Assembly (NCBI GenBank): GCA_900556545.1
Contig: USPE01000026.1
Coordinates: forward strand, 1 to 14,208
Length of the DNA: 14,208 nucleotides
Direction of reading: 5' to 3'
From: an uncultured Peptococcaceae bacterium
GTDB lineage: Bacteria > Bacillota > Peptococcia > Peptococcales > Peptococcaceae
A program made the translations under genes and the position numbers. The stretch's first letter is position 1. Each line of letters begins with the position of its first letter. Below are positions 7,460 to 13,900 of this stretch, one piece after another. The notes under the pieces were generated by a model. It ran no database searches and was not told the origin of the DNA. It worked only from the letters and a program-made list of their open reading frames with translations.

Positions 7460-9694
7460 TTAATCCCATATAGGCTCTGTTTCTTCTATCTGCTGCGAAT
7501 CAACAGTAGCAGAATTTGTTGTAGATTCTGCACTGTCCTCTACATCTGTAATGGTATTGTCTTCTGTTAAATCTCCGTCTTGCTCTGTTATAGCATCTGT
7601 CGTATCAGGCACTGTTGTACCAAAATCAACAATCAACGCCGTACCTTTCTCTATCACCTGTCCAGCTTCAATACTCTGCCCCACGCATAATCCGCTGCCG
7701 TTCATGGTGCCACTGAGTCCTAAACCGGAAAGAATTCGGTCAACTTCTTTAATCGTTCGGCCGTATAGACTAGGCATCACAACTTGCGTTCCTTCGGCAG
7801 GCCCGCAATACAAATATACATTACCGCTCTTTTGCACCTTTGTTCCCTCTGCTGGTACAAAAGTATACAGTACCTCACCCTGCGTTTCTACAATCGGCGT
7901 CAATCCAACAGCCTTAATGGCTTCTATGGCATTCATGGGATTATTATCCGGCATAGCAGGTACTGCTACTTCTTCAATTGCCTCTGTCGGTGTGATGGTT
8001 ACATCCTTTGGCACCTCTAAATAACGCAGGCTATCTTCCATAATTTTCTGAAATACTGGACCGGCTGTGGCGCCGCCATGAGCATCGATCGGGTCATCTA
8101 CAATGACCAGGCAGGCAATCTGCGGGTTTTCAGCTGGAGCAAAACCGGCAAAGGATACCACACGAGCAGAAGAATAACCGCCACCTGCTGAAACTTTTTC
8201 GGCAGTCCCTGTTTTCCCTGCAACCTTATACCCTTCTATTTGTCCTTGTTTACCAGTTCCGGAGGAAACTACCGTTTCCAATACGGCCCATACCTCGCGG
8301 GCAGTATCTTCCGAAATTACCTGTCGCACTACCTCTGGTTCCGTTTGTTTGACCAGATTTCCATCAGGATCTTCAATTTTATCTACAATATACGGTTTCA
8401 TCAGCTTGCCGCCATTGGCCACCGCCGAAATAGCAGTGATCATCTGTATAGGTGTGAATGCGTTAGCCTGCCCGATAGACATAGACGCCAAGTCATAAGG
8501 CACCGCCGATTTTTCCGGTACAATTAAACTATCGGCTTCCCCAGGTAAATCAATACCCGTCGGTTCAGTCATACCAAACCCTTTTAAATAATCATAGAAC
8601 TTACTCATACCCAAACGACGACTTACCTCTACAAATACAGGGTTGCAGGAATTCGCTACCCCTTGCGTAAAGGACTCTGCACCATGACCAATTTTCTTAT
8701 GGCAACTCATTTTTAATTTACCAATATATTGATAACCAGCACAATAAAAGCCTTCATTTACATTTGTAACTCGCTCCTCTAAAACCATTGCGGTTGTCAA
8801 AATTTTAAAGGTAGAGCCTGGTTCATATAAACCATTTACTGCAAAGTTACTCCACAAGCTACTGTCAGCACTGCCATAATCGTTCGGGTCATAATCAGGA
8901 TAATTGGCCATTCCCAACACTGCACCGGTCTTTACATCCATAACAATGGCTGTCGCCTGCGGCGCATCCTGTTCTTGCACCACTTTTTTTAATTCTCGCT
9001 CTATAATATACTGAATCGTTTCATCCAAAGTCAGATAAATATCACATCCAGGTTCTGATGGAATATAGCTCTCTGTTGCTTGGGGAATTTCATTGCCCGC
9101 ACCATCATACTCCATTAAAAACTTCCCTGAACTCCCTAGCAATGTATCATCATATTGCAATTCAATCCCATTTAATCCCTGATTATCAATACCAGCAAAT
9201 CCAATAATTTGACTGGCAAGTGAACCTTTTGGATAAGAACGGCGAGACTCTTCCAAAAAATAAACACCTTTATAATCCAATTCTTTTAGTGCTGTTGCCT
9301 GCTCATCAGGAATTCTCCGCTTGATATAAACAAAACTGACATCCTTATCAATTTTTTCATTTATTTCATCTTCATCCAATTCTAAAATAGAAGCCAGATT
9401 TTGCGCAACCTCTTCTCGTGACTGATATTTTTTACCCTCCGCATTGTCTTCTTGGCGAATAACCCGTGGATTAATATACACTGACTCGGTTGCAATACTA
9501 ATCGCCAATTGGTTTCCTTTTCGATCATAAATTGCCCCTCGGTTCGGTTTTATATCCACCTCTCGCAAACGGGCATTCAAAGCGCCATTTTCCAACTGAG
9601 AAGCATGGAACAATTGCTCATATCCCAATTTTGCAATAATACAAATAATTACCACTGCAAAAATAAGCAGTACTGTCCGCATTCGGTTTTTCAT
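7460..9694 (-). CDS. Class B penicillin-binding protein with two PASTA domains (FtsI/SpoVD/PBP2x type)
   Basis: This is a septal D,D-transpeptidase anchored by one N-terminal membrane segment (about residues 7-22) with its catalytic domain outside. The dimerisation region begins at DIKPNRGAIYDRKG (47-60). The transpeptidase domain has all three active-site motifs: STFK (Ser294), SCN (349-351) and KTGT (494-497). Two PASTA repeats follow at about 578-633 and 637-694. A 48-residue tail after them is rich in Thr, Ser, Asp and Glu, contains no Lys or Arg, and ends PIWD. Length is 744 residues, above SpoVD (about 645) and near PBP2x. It lies between ftsL and murE, the standard pbpB/spoVD position. 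Only one such gene is present here, whereas B. subtilis has pbpB and spoVD in tandem. It is the probable partner of FtsW. Division versus sporulation role is not resolved, so no gene symbol is given. Confidence 0.94.
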   Translation of the reverse strand: MKNRMRTVLLIFAVVIICIIAKLGYEQLFHASQLENGALNARLREVDIKPNRGAIYDRKGNQLAISIATESVYINPRVIRQEDNAEGKKYQSREEVAQNLASILELDEDEINEKIDKDVSFVYIKRRIPDEQATALKELDYKGVYFLEESRRSYPKGSLASQIIGFAGIDNQGLNGIELQYDDTLLGSSGKFLMEYDGAGNEIPQATESYIPSEPGCDIYLTLDETIQYIIERELKKVVQEQDAPQATAIVMDVKTGAVLGMANYPDYDPNDYGSADSSLWSNFAVNGLYEPGSTFKILTTAMVLEERVTNVNEGFYCAGYQYIGKLKMSCHKKIGHGAESFTQGVANSCNPVFVEVSRRLGMSKFYDYLKGFGMTEPTGIDLPGEADSLIVPEKSAVPYDLASMSIGQANAFTPIQMITAISAVANGGKLMKPYIVDKIEDPDGNLVKQTEPEVVRQVISEDTAREVWAVLETVVSSGTGKQGQIEGYKVAGKTGTAEKVSAGGGYSSARVVSFAGFAPAENPQIACLVIVDDPIDAHGGATAGPVFQKIMEDSLRYLEVPKDVTITPTEAIEEVAVPAMPDNNPMNAIEAIKAVGLTPIVETQGEVLYTFVPAEGTKVQKSGNVYLYCGPAEGTQVVMPSLYGRTIKEVDRILSGLGLSGTMNGSGLCVGQSIEAGQVIEKGTALIVDFGTTVPDTTDAITEQDGDLTEDNTITDVEDSAESTTNSATVDSQQIEETEPIWD

Positions 9695-9722
9695 TCATTC
9701 ATCATCCCAACTTTACAAATTG

Positions 9723-10301
9723 TTAGTTTGCTACCGTTTCCGGTACACTGGCTGTCACCGACGCCGCATCATTGGCTATTTCTGCAGTTGTCTGCTGCTG
9801 TGCAGAAGGATTTTTTTGCAGATAAATGATCTCACTGTTTTCCGGTTTTCGCATCCCCATATTATTTACAGCAATACTCTCAACCGTCTGTAATTCACCT
9901 TTTGTTGCAATCTGTTTTTTTATTTTTTCATTTTCATCTCGAACGGTCTTCAGTTCTGTTTTGGTCTGTCCCACCTGATACCCCAGATTCTGGATGTATG
10001 CATATTGAACAACTAACACCAAACCTAGCAAAAATACCACCAACAAAGTAGAAATGTGCTGTGCCAATACAGGACGACTTTTTACTTTTGGTTTGCGTTC
10101 TTTCTGTAGGACTGGCTGCTGTTCTTCTTCATATTGATAATCATGGGCTACTGCATTGGCTGTATGCATATAATAACCAGAAGCCATCGTCTGATATTGT
10201 TTACGGTTATTGTTATAAGTCGATTTATGATAGGAACCCTGCATAGAATTACGCTGTGTATAATTTATTTGTGCGCCGGAGCGTCTTACATCTTTCTTCA
10301 T
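9723..10301 (-). CDS. ftsL: FtsL-like cell division protein
   Basis: This small bitopic membrane protein belongs to the divisome subcomplex (FtsL, FtsQ/DivIB, FtsB/DivIC) that activates FtsW-FtsI. The assignment rests on position between rsmH and pbp and on topology. A cytoplasmic N-terminus of about 80 residues is followed by one membrane segment (about 81-104), a heptad-like charged segment (about 105-135), and a short FtsL-type region with IAVNNMGMRKPENSEIIYL. Sequence conservation in FtsL is low, so the family call is inference from architecture. At 192 residues it is longer than typical FtsL (about 100-120). The excess is mostly the N-terminal part, which has eight Tyr between residues 14 and 57 and many Asn, Gln and Ser, plus a C-terminal Ala, Thr and Ser-rich tail. 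The ATG at 10301 follows GAAAGGAT with good spacing. The pbp start is 28 bp downstream. Confidence 0.82.
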   Translation of the reverse strand: MKKDVRRSGAQINYTQRNSMQGSYHKSTYNNNRKQYQTMASGYYMHTANAVAHDYQYEEEQQPVLQKERKPKVKSRPVLAQHISTLLVVFLLGLVLVVQYAYIQNLGYQVGQTKTELKTVRDENEKIKKQIATKGELQTVESIAVNNMGMRKPENSEIIYLQKNPSAQQQTTAEIANDAASVTASVPETVAN

Positions 10302-10337
10302 TTCTATTCATCCTTTCTCTTCAATAGAATAGCAAGA

Positions 10338-11276
10338 TCAGATAATTTTTTCCACAGCACGGAATTTTGCACTTTTCGCGCGGGAATTCTCCTGCAGTTC
10401 CTCTATCGATGCAACCACCGGTTTTCTTGTCAAAATTTTGACTTCTGATATTTTATCGCATTGACAAAAAGGTAATTCCGGCGGGCAAATACAATCACTG
10501 GCCAAATATCGAAACTTCTCTTTTACAATCCGATCCTCCAAAGAATGGAACGTAATAATCCCCAAGCGTCCGCCTTTTTTTAAATGTTTGGCCGCCACCG
10601 CAATGGTTTCCTCTAACACGCCCAACTCATTGTTGACCTCAATACGAATTGCCTGAAAGGTCCGTTTTGCTGGATGAGAACCTTCTTCACGAGCGCTTTT
10701 CGGAATAGCCCGCTTAATCACATCTACCAATTCACCAGTTGTATCAATCGGTTTTTTACCACGAAATTCTACAATAAATTGCGCAATCCGTTTGGCCCAT
10801 CGTTCCTCACCGTATTCCTTCAAAATACGATGAAGTTCCTGTTCCTCATAAGTATTTACAACCTGCCAAGCACTCAACCCTTGCTGCTGATTCATTCGCA
10901 TATCCAATGGCGCATCCTGCATATAACTGAATCCCCTGTCTTTTTCATCCAACTGATAAGAAGATACTCCAATATCAAACAGAATTCCATCTACACCGTC
11001 CGCTGCATATTGATTCAAAATCATATCAAGATTTTCATAATTACTATGGACAAACGTAACCCGTCCATCAAATATACTTAAATTTTTCTGTGCCGCTGCC
11101 AAAGCATTGACATCTTGATCAATACCAATGAGCCTGCCATCCGGTCCTGTTCGCTCTAAAAAACCTTTACTATGGCCGCCTCCGCCCAAAGTGCAATCGA
11201 CAAAAAGTTCACCTGGCTTTGGTGCCATAATTGTCATAATTTCTTCAAACAGTACTGGAATATGTTTGAATTCCAT
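10338..11276 (-). CDS. rsmH: RsmH, 16S rRNA (cytosine-1402 N4) methyltransferase
   Basis: RsmH (formerly MraW) uses S-adenosylmethionine to methylate N4 of C1402 in the 30S P site. The protein opens with KHIPVLFEEI, then has the SAM-binding FVDCTLGGGGHSKGFLE (about residues 25-41), the GIDQD strand end, ILFDIGVSSYQLDEKDRGFSY, and the APLDMRM motif. Also present are HPAKRTFQAIRIEVNNEL, ITFHSLEDRIVKEKF, and a C-terminal Cys-containing loop (CICPPELPFCQC) typical of the family. Length is 312 residues, the norm. A GGGGGTT ribosome site precedes the ATG. It is the second gene of the cluster, 16 bp after mraZ. Confidence 0.97.
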   Translation of the reverse strand: MEFKHIPVLFEEIMTIMAPKPGELFVDCTLGGGGHSKGFLERTGPDGRLIGIDQDVNALAAAQKNLSIFDGRVTFVHSNYENLDMILNQYAADGVDGILFDIGVSSYQLDEKDRGFSYMQDAPLDMRMNQQQGLSAWQVVNTYEEQELHRILKEYGEERWAKRIAQFIVEFRGKKPIDTTGELVDVIKRAIPKSAREEGSHPAKRTFQAIRIEVNNELGVLEETIAVAAKHLKKGGRLGIITFHSLEDRIVKEKFRYLASDCICPPELPFCQCDKISEVKILTRKPVVASIEELQENSRAKSAKFRAVEKII

Positions 11277-11292
11277 GTTTCAACCCCCATCA

Positions 11293-11727
11293 TTAAATAA
11301 GAAATCCCATATCGCTCATAGCCGAAGCCAATTCTTCCGGCGTTTGACTTTCCGCAATATACGCTTCTCTAACCGATTTGTTCCAGATTTCCAGACGATT
11401 TCCCGCGCCAGTAATCATAACTTCCTTCGTTAAATTACCATATTCCCGCAAATTAGGCGGCAACATGATACGTCCCTGCTTGTCCAGTTCACACTCCGTA
11501 GCACCGGAGAAAAAAAACCGGGCAAAAGAACGGGCACTTGGTTGATTGAGTGGCAACGCTTGAAGTTTTTCCTCAAAAATAGCCCATTGCTCCATGGGAT
11601 ATACAAAGAGGCAACCATCCAGACCTTTCGTAACAATAAACTGTTCACCCAAAGCATCTCTTAATTTTGCAGGAATAATAATTCTGCCTTTGGCATCTAT
11701 GGTGTGTTCATATTCACCGCGAAACAT
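11293..11727 (-). CDS. mraZ: MraZ, transcriptional regulator of the dcw cluster
   Basis: MraZ is a ring-forming DNA-binding protein that controls its own cluster; it represses in E. coli and activates in Mollicutes. The 144 residues contain the two expected SpoVT/AbrB-like halves, each with its signature: DAKGRIIIPAKLR (about 11-23) and DKQGRIMLPPNLREYG (about 81-96). The N-terminus MFRGEYEHTID is typical. The ATG at 11727 has a near-perfect AGGAGGTGA ribosome site. It is the first gene of the minus-strand operon, and an MraZ-type repeat box lies 84-133 bp upstream, so autoregulation is very likely. Confidence 0.97.
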   Translation of the reverse strand: MFRGEYEHTIDAKGRIIIPAKLRDALGEQFIVTKGLDGCLFVYPMEQWAIFEEKLQALPLNQPSARSFARFFFSGATECELDKQGRIMLPPNLREYGNLTKEVMITGAGNRLEIWNKSVREAYIAESQTPEELASAMSDMGFLI

Positions 11728-11810
11728 CTGAATTCACCTCCTACCCATTTTGCAAATCACTTTTATCAAAAATAAATACTACCATATTTTCTTAGTTTAT
11801 TACGTATTTT

Positions 11811-11860
11811 TAATCACAATCATCCACTTTCATCTACTTTCTACCACTATACACCACTTT
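11811..11860 (-). promoter_or_regulatory. MraZ box: four 10-bp repeats plus one degenerate unit
   Basis: Read on the minus strand, consecutive decamers are AAAGTGGTGT, ATAGTGGTAG, AAAGTAGATG, AAAGTGGATG and a weaker ATTGTGATTA. The shared core is AAAGTGG at exactly 10-bp intervals. MraZ proteins are known to bind direct repeats with this period: TGGGN repeats in E. coli and AAAGTGK-type repeats in Mollicutes. Position upstream of mraZ and the fit to the repeat type make this a strong operator prediction. Which promoter it controls, and the sign of control, are inference. Confidence 0.85.
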
Positions 11861-11875
11861 TATCATAAAATCCAA
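11846..11875 (-). promoter_or_regulatory. Candidate mraZ promoter overlapped by the MraZ box
   Basis: On the minus strand TTGGAT (11870-11875) and TATAGT (11846-11851) are separated by 18 bases. The -10 element falls inside the first two MraZ repeats, so MraZ binding would block RNA polymerase. The -35 match is weak. Confidence 0.35.
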
Positions 11876-11890
11876 TGCAAAATTATTCCT

Positions 11891-11896
11891 ATTATA
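11891..11896 (-). promoter_or_regulatory. Consensus TATAAT -10 element facing mraZ
   Basis: A perfect TATAAT lies on the minus strand, but nothing resembling TTGACA occurs at the usual distance. The GTAAC/GTTAC inverted repeat (11901-11916) occupies the place where a -35 would be, so use of this element might need an activator. Confidence 0.3.
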
Positions 11897-11969
11897 GATT
11901 GTAACCAAATTGTTACTTTTATATAAAAACATTTGTTTCGATATCTTCCAATACTAGTAAAACTGCGAC

Positions 11970-11998
11970 TTTATACAAAAAATTATTATTTTATTCAA
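11970..11998 (-). promoter_or_regulatory. Candidate upstream promoter facing mraZ
   Basis: On the minus strand TTGAAT (11993-11998) and TATAAA (11970-11975) are separated by exactly 17 bases. This is the best-spaced sigma-A-like arrangement in the region for the dcw operon. It would give a leader of about 235 bases that includes the MraZ box. The prediction is by eye only, in AT-rich sequence. Confidence 0.4.
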
Positions 11999-12057
11999 CA
12001 ATGCACATACTATATAGAAATAATCCAAACTTACAAATTTTGTTCTGCAACTTACTA

Positions 12058-12086
12058 TTTATCATCTATCTGTTTCATGATATAAT
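12058..12086 (+). promoter_or_regulatory. Extended -10 promoter candidate for the DUF5665-lspA-rluD-pyrR unit
   Basis: TATAAT at 12081-12086 is preceded directly by TGA, giving the TGn extended -10 form, with a weak -35 (TTTATC) 17 bases upstream. It ends about 40 bp before the ATG at 12128. It is the only strong promoter-like sequence seen upstream of the plus-strand genes. Confidence 0.5.
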
Positions 12087-12127
12087 AACTGGTAATATGC
12101 TTCCATTTTTCAGAAAGGCGGCGCGAT

Positions 12128-12475
12128 ATGAGAAAAAAACAAACGCCCAAGAAAGAAACCATTGTGCTTCATTCAGTATCGGAAGATGATGAACTGAAAC
12201 GATTGGAACGAATCACTGAAGAATTAACCCGCACTATGGAAAAAACAAGAATTGCTGAGTACGTGCAATATTTGGAACATCCAGGCAGATTGCTTTGGAC
12301 CAATTTTTTAATTGGTTTGGCTCGCGGCTTGGGCAGTACCATCGGACTCGCCGTAGTATTAGGTATCTTCGTGTATTTCGTGCAAAAGCTCGTCATGCTA
12401 AATTTGCCAGTAATCAGCGACTTTATTGCAGATTTTATCATAATGATCCAAAATAACTACACAATGATTCGGTAA
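12128..12475 (+). CDS. DUF5665-like small membrane protein of unknown function
   Basis: This encodes 115 residues with no known biochemical role. The N-terminal half is hydrophilic and highly charged, with a probable helix (about residues 20-45, DDELKRLERITEEL). Next comes the LWTNFLIGLARGLGSTIG segment and a membrane helix (about 66-88), then a hydrophobic, possibly amphipathic C-terminal part (about 96-108). The pattern LW-NF-G-RG-G--IG resembles proteins labelled DUF5665 in Bacillota; I recognise it from memory, so a profile search is needed. The start ATG follows AAAGGCGG with good spacing. It is the first gene of the plus-strand unit, divergent from mraZ and 60 bp ahead of lspA, so cotranscription with lspA is likely. 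Confidence 0.8.
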   Translation: MRKKQTPKKETIVLHSVSEDDELKRLERITEELTRTMEKTRIAEYVQYLEHPGRLLWTNFLIGLARGLGSTIGLAVVLGIFVYFVQKLVMLNLPVISDFIADFIIMIQNNYTMIR

Positions 12476-12535
12476 AAATGGGTTATAAAGCCGTCGTAAT
12501 ATCTCAAATCTTTATAAAGGAGTTTGCTTATCACA

Positions 12536-12976
12536 ATGTATTTTTATATTCCAATTCTTGTCTTCTTATTGATCGACCAATTTGTAAAATATCTCGTTCG
12601 TTCCAATATGGTACAAGGACAATCCATTCCTATTTTACAAAATATTTTTCATTTAACCTATATTGAAAATCCTGGTGCTGCTTTTGGCATTTTGGCCAAT
12701 CATCGCCTTTTATTTTTACTGCTGACCGCCGTCATTACCGGTATCATGTTTTATTTATATCTACAATTAAACAACAAGAAATCACCCACTGCCTTTAGTC
12801 TGGCACTGGTAATCAGCGGTGCATTGGGAAATTTCATCGATCGCTTTTTCCGCGGTACCGTTACTGACATGTTTGATTTTCAAATTTGGCCAATTTTTAA
12901 TATCGCTGATATCTGCATTTGTCTTGGCCTTGCCGGTCTTTGTTATTTATTATTGATCAAAGGAGAGGAACTATAA
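12536..12976 (+). CDS. lspA: LspA, prolipoprotein signal peptidase (signal peptidase II)
   Basis: LspA is a membrane aspartyl protease that removes the signal peptide from diacylglyceryl-modified prolipoproteins. Four hydrophobic segments are visible. Conserved blocks are LLIDQFVKYL (11-20), YIENPGAAFG (42-51), the catalytic Asp in GNFIDR (Asp102), VTDMFDF (109-115), and the second catalytic Asp in FNIADI (Asp125). Length from the ATG at 12536 is 146 residues, normal for the family. A TTG at 12524 is in frame but lies 1 base after the AAAGGAG ribosome site, so the ATG is preferred despite a longish 13-base spacing. The stop codon overlaps the rluD start (TAATG), indicating translational coupling. 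Confidence 0.95.
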   Translation: MYFYIPILVFLLIDQFVKYLVRSNMVQGQSIPILQNIFHLTYIENPGAAFGILANHRLLFLLLTAVITGIMFYLYLQLNNKKSPTAFSLALVISGALGNFIDRFFRGTVTDMFDFQIWPIFNIADICICLGLAGLCYLLLIKGEEL

Positions 12977-13893
12977 TGGATATTTTCGAATTACAAATTA
13001 CAGAAGAACAAAACGGTACCCGTTTAGATAGTTTTCTCGCCAAAGAACTGGAAGGTATTTCCCGTTCTTATTTGCAAAAATTGATTGGAGAACAGCAAAT
13101 TACAGTGAATCAAAAAGCAGTAAAATCCAATTACAAAATAAAAACCGATGATCTGCTGCTCATCCAAATCCCTGATGCTGTTCCCATTGATATCGTGCCC
13201 GAACCAATGCCGCTTAATATTATATATGAAGATTCTGATCTTTTAATTGTCAACAAACCTGCCGGTTTGGTCGTGCATCCTGCCCATGGTCATTACAAAG
13301 GCACCTTGGTAAATGGTCTTTTAGCTCATTGTTCTGACTTATCCGGCATCAATGGAAAAATGCGGCCCGGTATCGTCCATCGTATCGATAAAGACACCTC
13401 CGGTCTTTTAATGATCGCAAAAAATGATACTGCGCATCAGCACCTGGCTGCTCAGTTAAAAGAACACAGTATTCAGCGTGCTTATTATGCTTTGGTACAA
13501 GGTGTTATAAGTGAACCTGCCGGTTTTATAGATGCGCCTATCGGTCGCCATGAAACAGACCGAAAAAAAATGGCTGTTACATTAAAAAACAGTAAAGAAG
13601 CCCGCACCCATTACTATGTAAAAGAACGATTCCAACGCAATACTTTTATTGAGTGCCGTCTTGAAACAGGACGCACTCATCAAATCAGAGTGCATATGGC
13701 TTATTTAGGATATCCGCTGGTAGGAGATCCTTTATATGGTACACGAAAAAACAATCTCGATTTTCTTGGTCAGGCACTGCACGCTTATGCATTGGGCTTT
13801 GTTCATCCCCGCACGGGAGAAAGCTTATATTTTGAAGCGCCGTTGCCGGAACACTTTCAAACAGTCTTAAAAAATCTGTCACAAGGAGGCTGA
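12976..13893 (+). CDS. rluD: RluD-family 23S rRNA pseudouridine synthase (YlyB type)
   Basis: This is a cytoplasmic enzyme of the RluA/RluD family that isomerises uridines in RNA, probably 23S rRNA. It has 305 residues, with an N-terminal S4-like RNA-binding domain (about 13-60, TRLDSFLAKEL then YLQKLI) and the catalytic domain. Motifs are DDLLIVNKPAGLVVHP-like at about 87-102, the catalytic HRIDKDTSGLL with Asp138, the LETGRTHQIRVHMAYLGYPLVGDPLYG region, and QALHAYALGFVHP. The ATG at 12976 overlaps the lspA stop and follows GGAGAGGAA; an upstream frame opening at 12919 lies within lspA and is rejected. The gene sits where B. subtilis has ylyB. The exact target uridine is not shown by the sequence, so the symbol indicates family only. 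Confidence 0.92.
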   Translation: MDIFELQITEEQNGTRLDSFLAKELEGISRSYLQKLIGEQQITVNQKAVKSNYKIKTDDLLLIQIPDAVPIDIVPEPMPLNIIYEDSDLLIVNKPAGLVVHPAHGHYKGTLVNGLLAHCSDLSGINGKMRPGIVHRIDKDTSGLLMIAKNDTAHQHLAAQLKEHSIQRAYYALVQGVISEPAGFIDAPIGRHETDRKKMAVTLKNSKEARTHYYVKERFQRNTFIECRLETGRTHQIRVHMAYLGYPLVGDPLYGTRKNNLDFLGQALHAYALGFVHPRTGESLYFEAPLPEHFQTVLKNLSQGG

Positions 13894-13900
13894 GTCCATC

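Larger units (their letters stand above)
11728..12127. other. Divergent intergenic control region between mraZ and the DUF5665-like gene
   Basis: This 400-bp AT-rich stretch separates two head-to-head transcription units. It holds the MraZ box, several promoter-like elements facing mraZ, one extended -10 promoter facing the plus-strand genes, and a GTAAC/GTTAC inverted repeat. I found no convincing gene in it. A 62-codon plus-strand frame at 12001-12189 overlaps the following gene and lacks a ribosome site. Confidence 0.85.

Noticed and set aside
7551..8024. 157-codon plus-strand open frame
   Set aside because: It is antisense to the PASTA and tail region of the PBP gene, whose own frame has clear domains. 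The open frame is a by-product of its codon use.
10674..11081. 135-codon plus-strand open frame
   Set aside because: It is antisense within rsmH, which is fully supported by its motifs.
11858..11870. 13-base AT palindrome (TTTTATGATAAAA on the minus strand) next to the MraZ box
   Set aside because: Short AT-only palindromes are common in this AT-rich region, and it is too weak to call an operator or terminator by itself.
12001..12189. 62-codon plus-strand frame in the divergent control region
   Set aside because: It has no ribosome site, its first part covers the promoter for the next gene, and its end overlaps the DUF5665-like gene in another frame.
12169..12441. 90-codon minus-strand frame
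   Set aside because: It is antisense to the DUF5665-like gene, which has a ribosome site and a coherent membrane topology.
12919..12975. N-terminal extension of rluD to 12919
   Set aside because: The extension lies inside lspA and has no ribosome site; the ATG at 12976 has GGAGAGGAA upstream and gives the normal family N-terminus.
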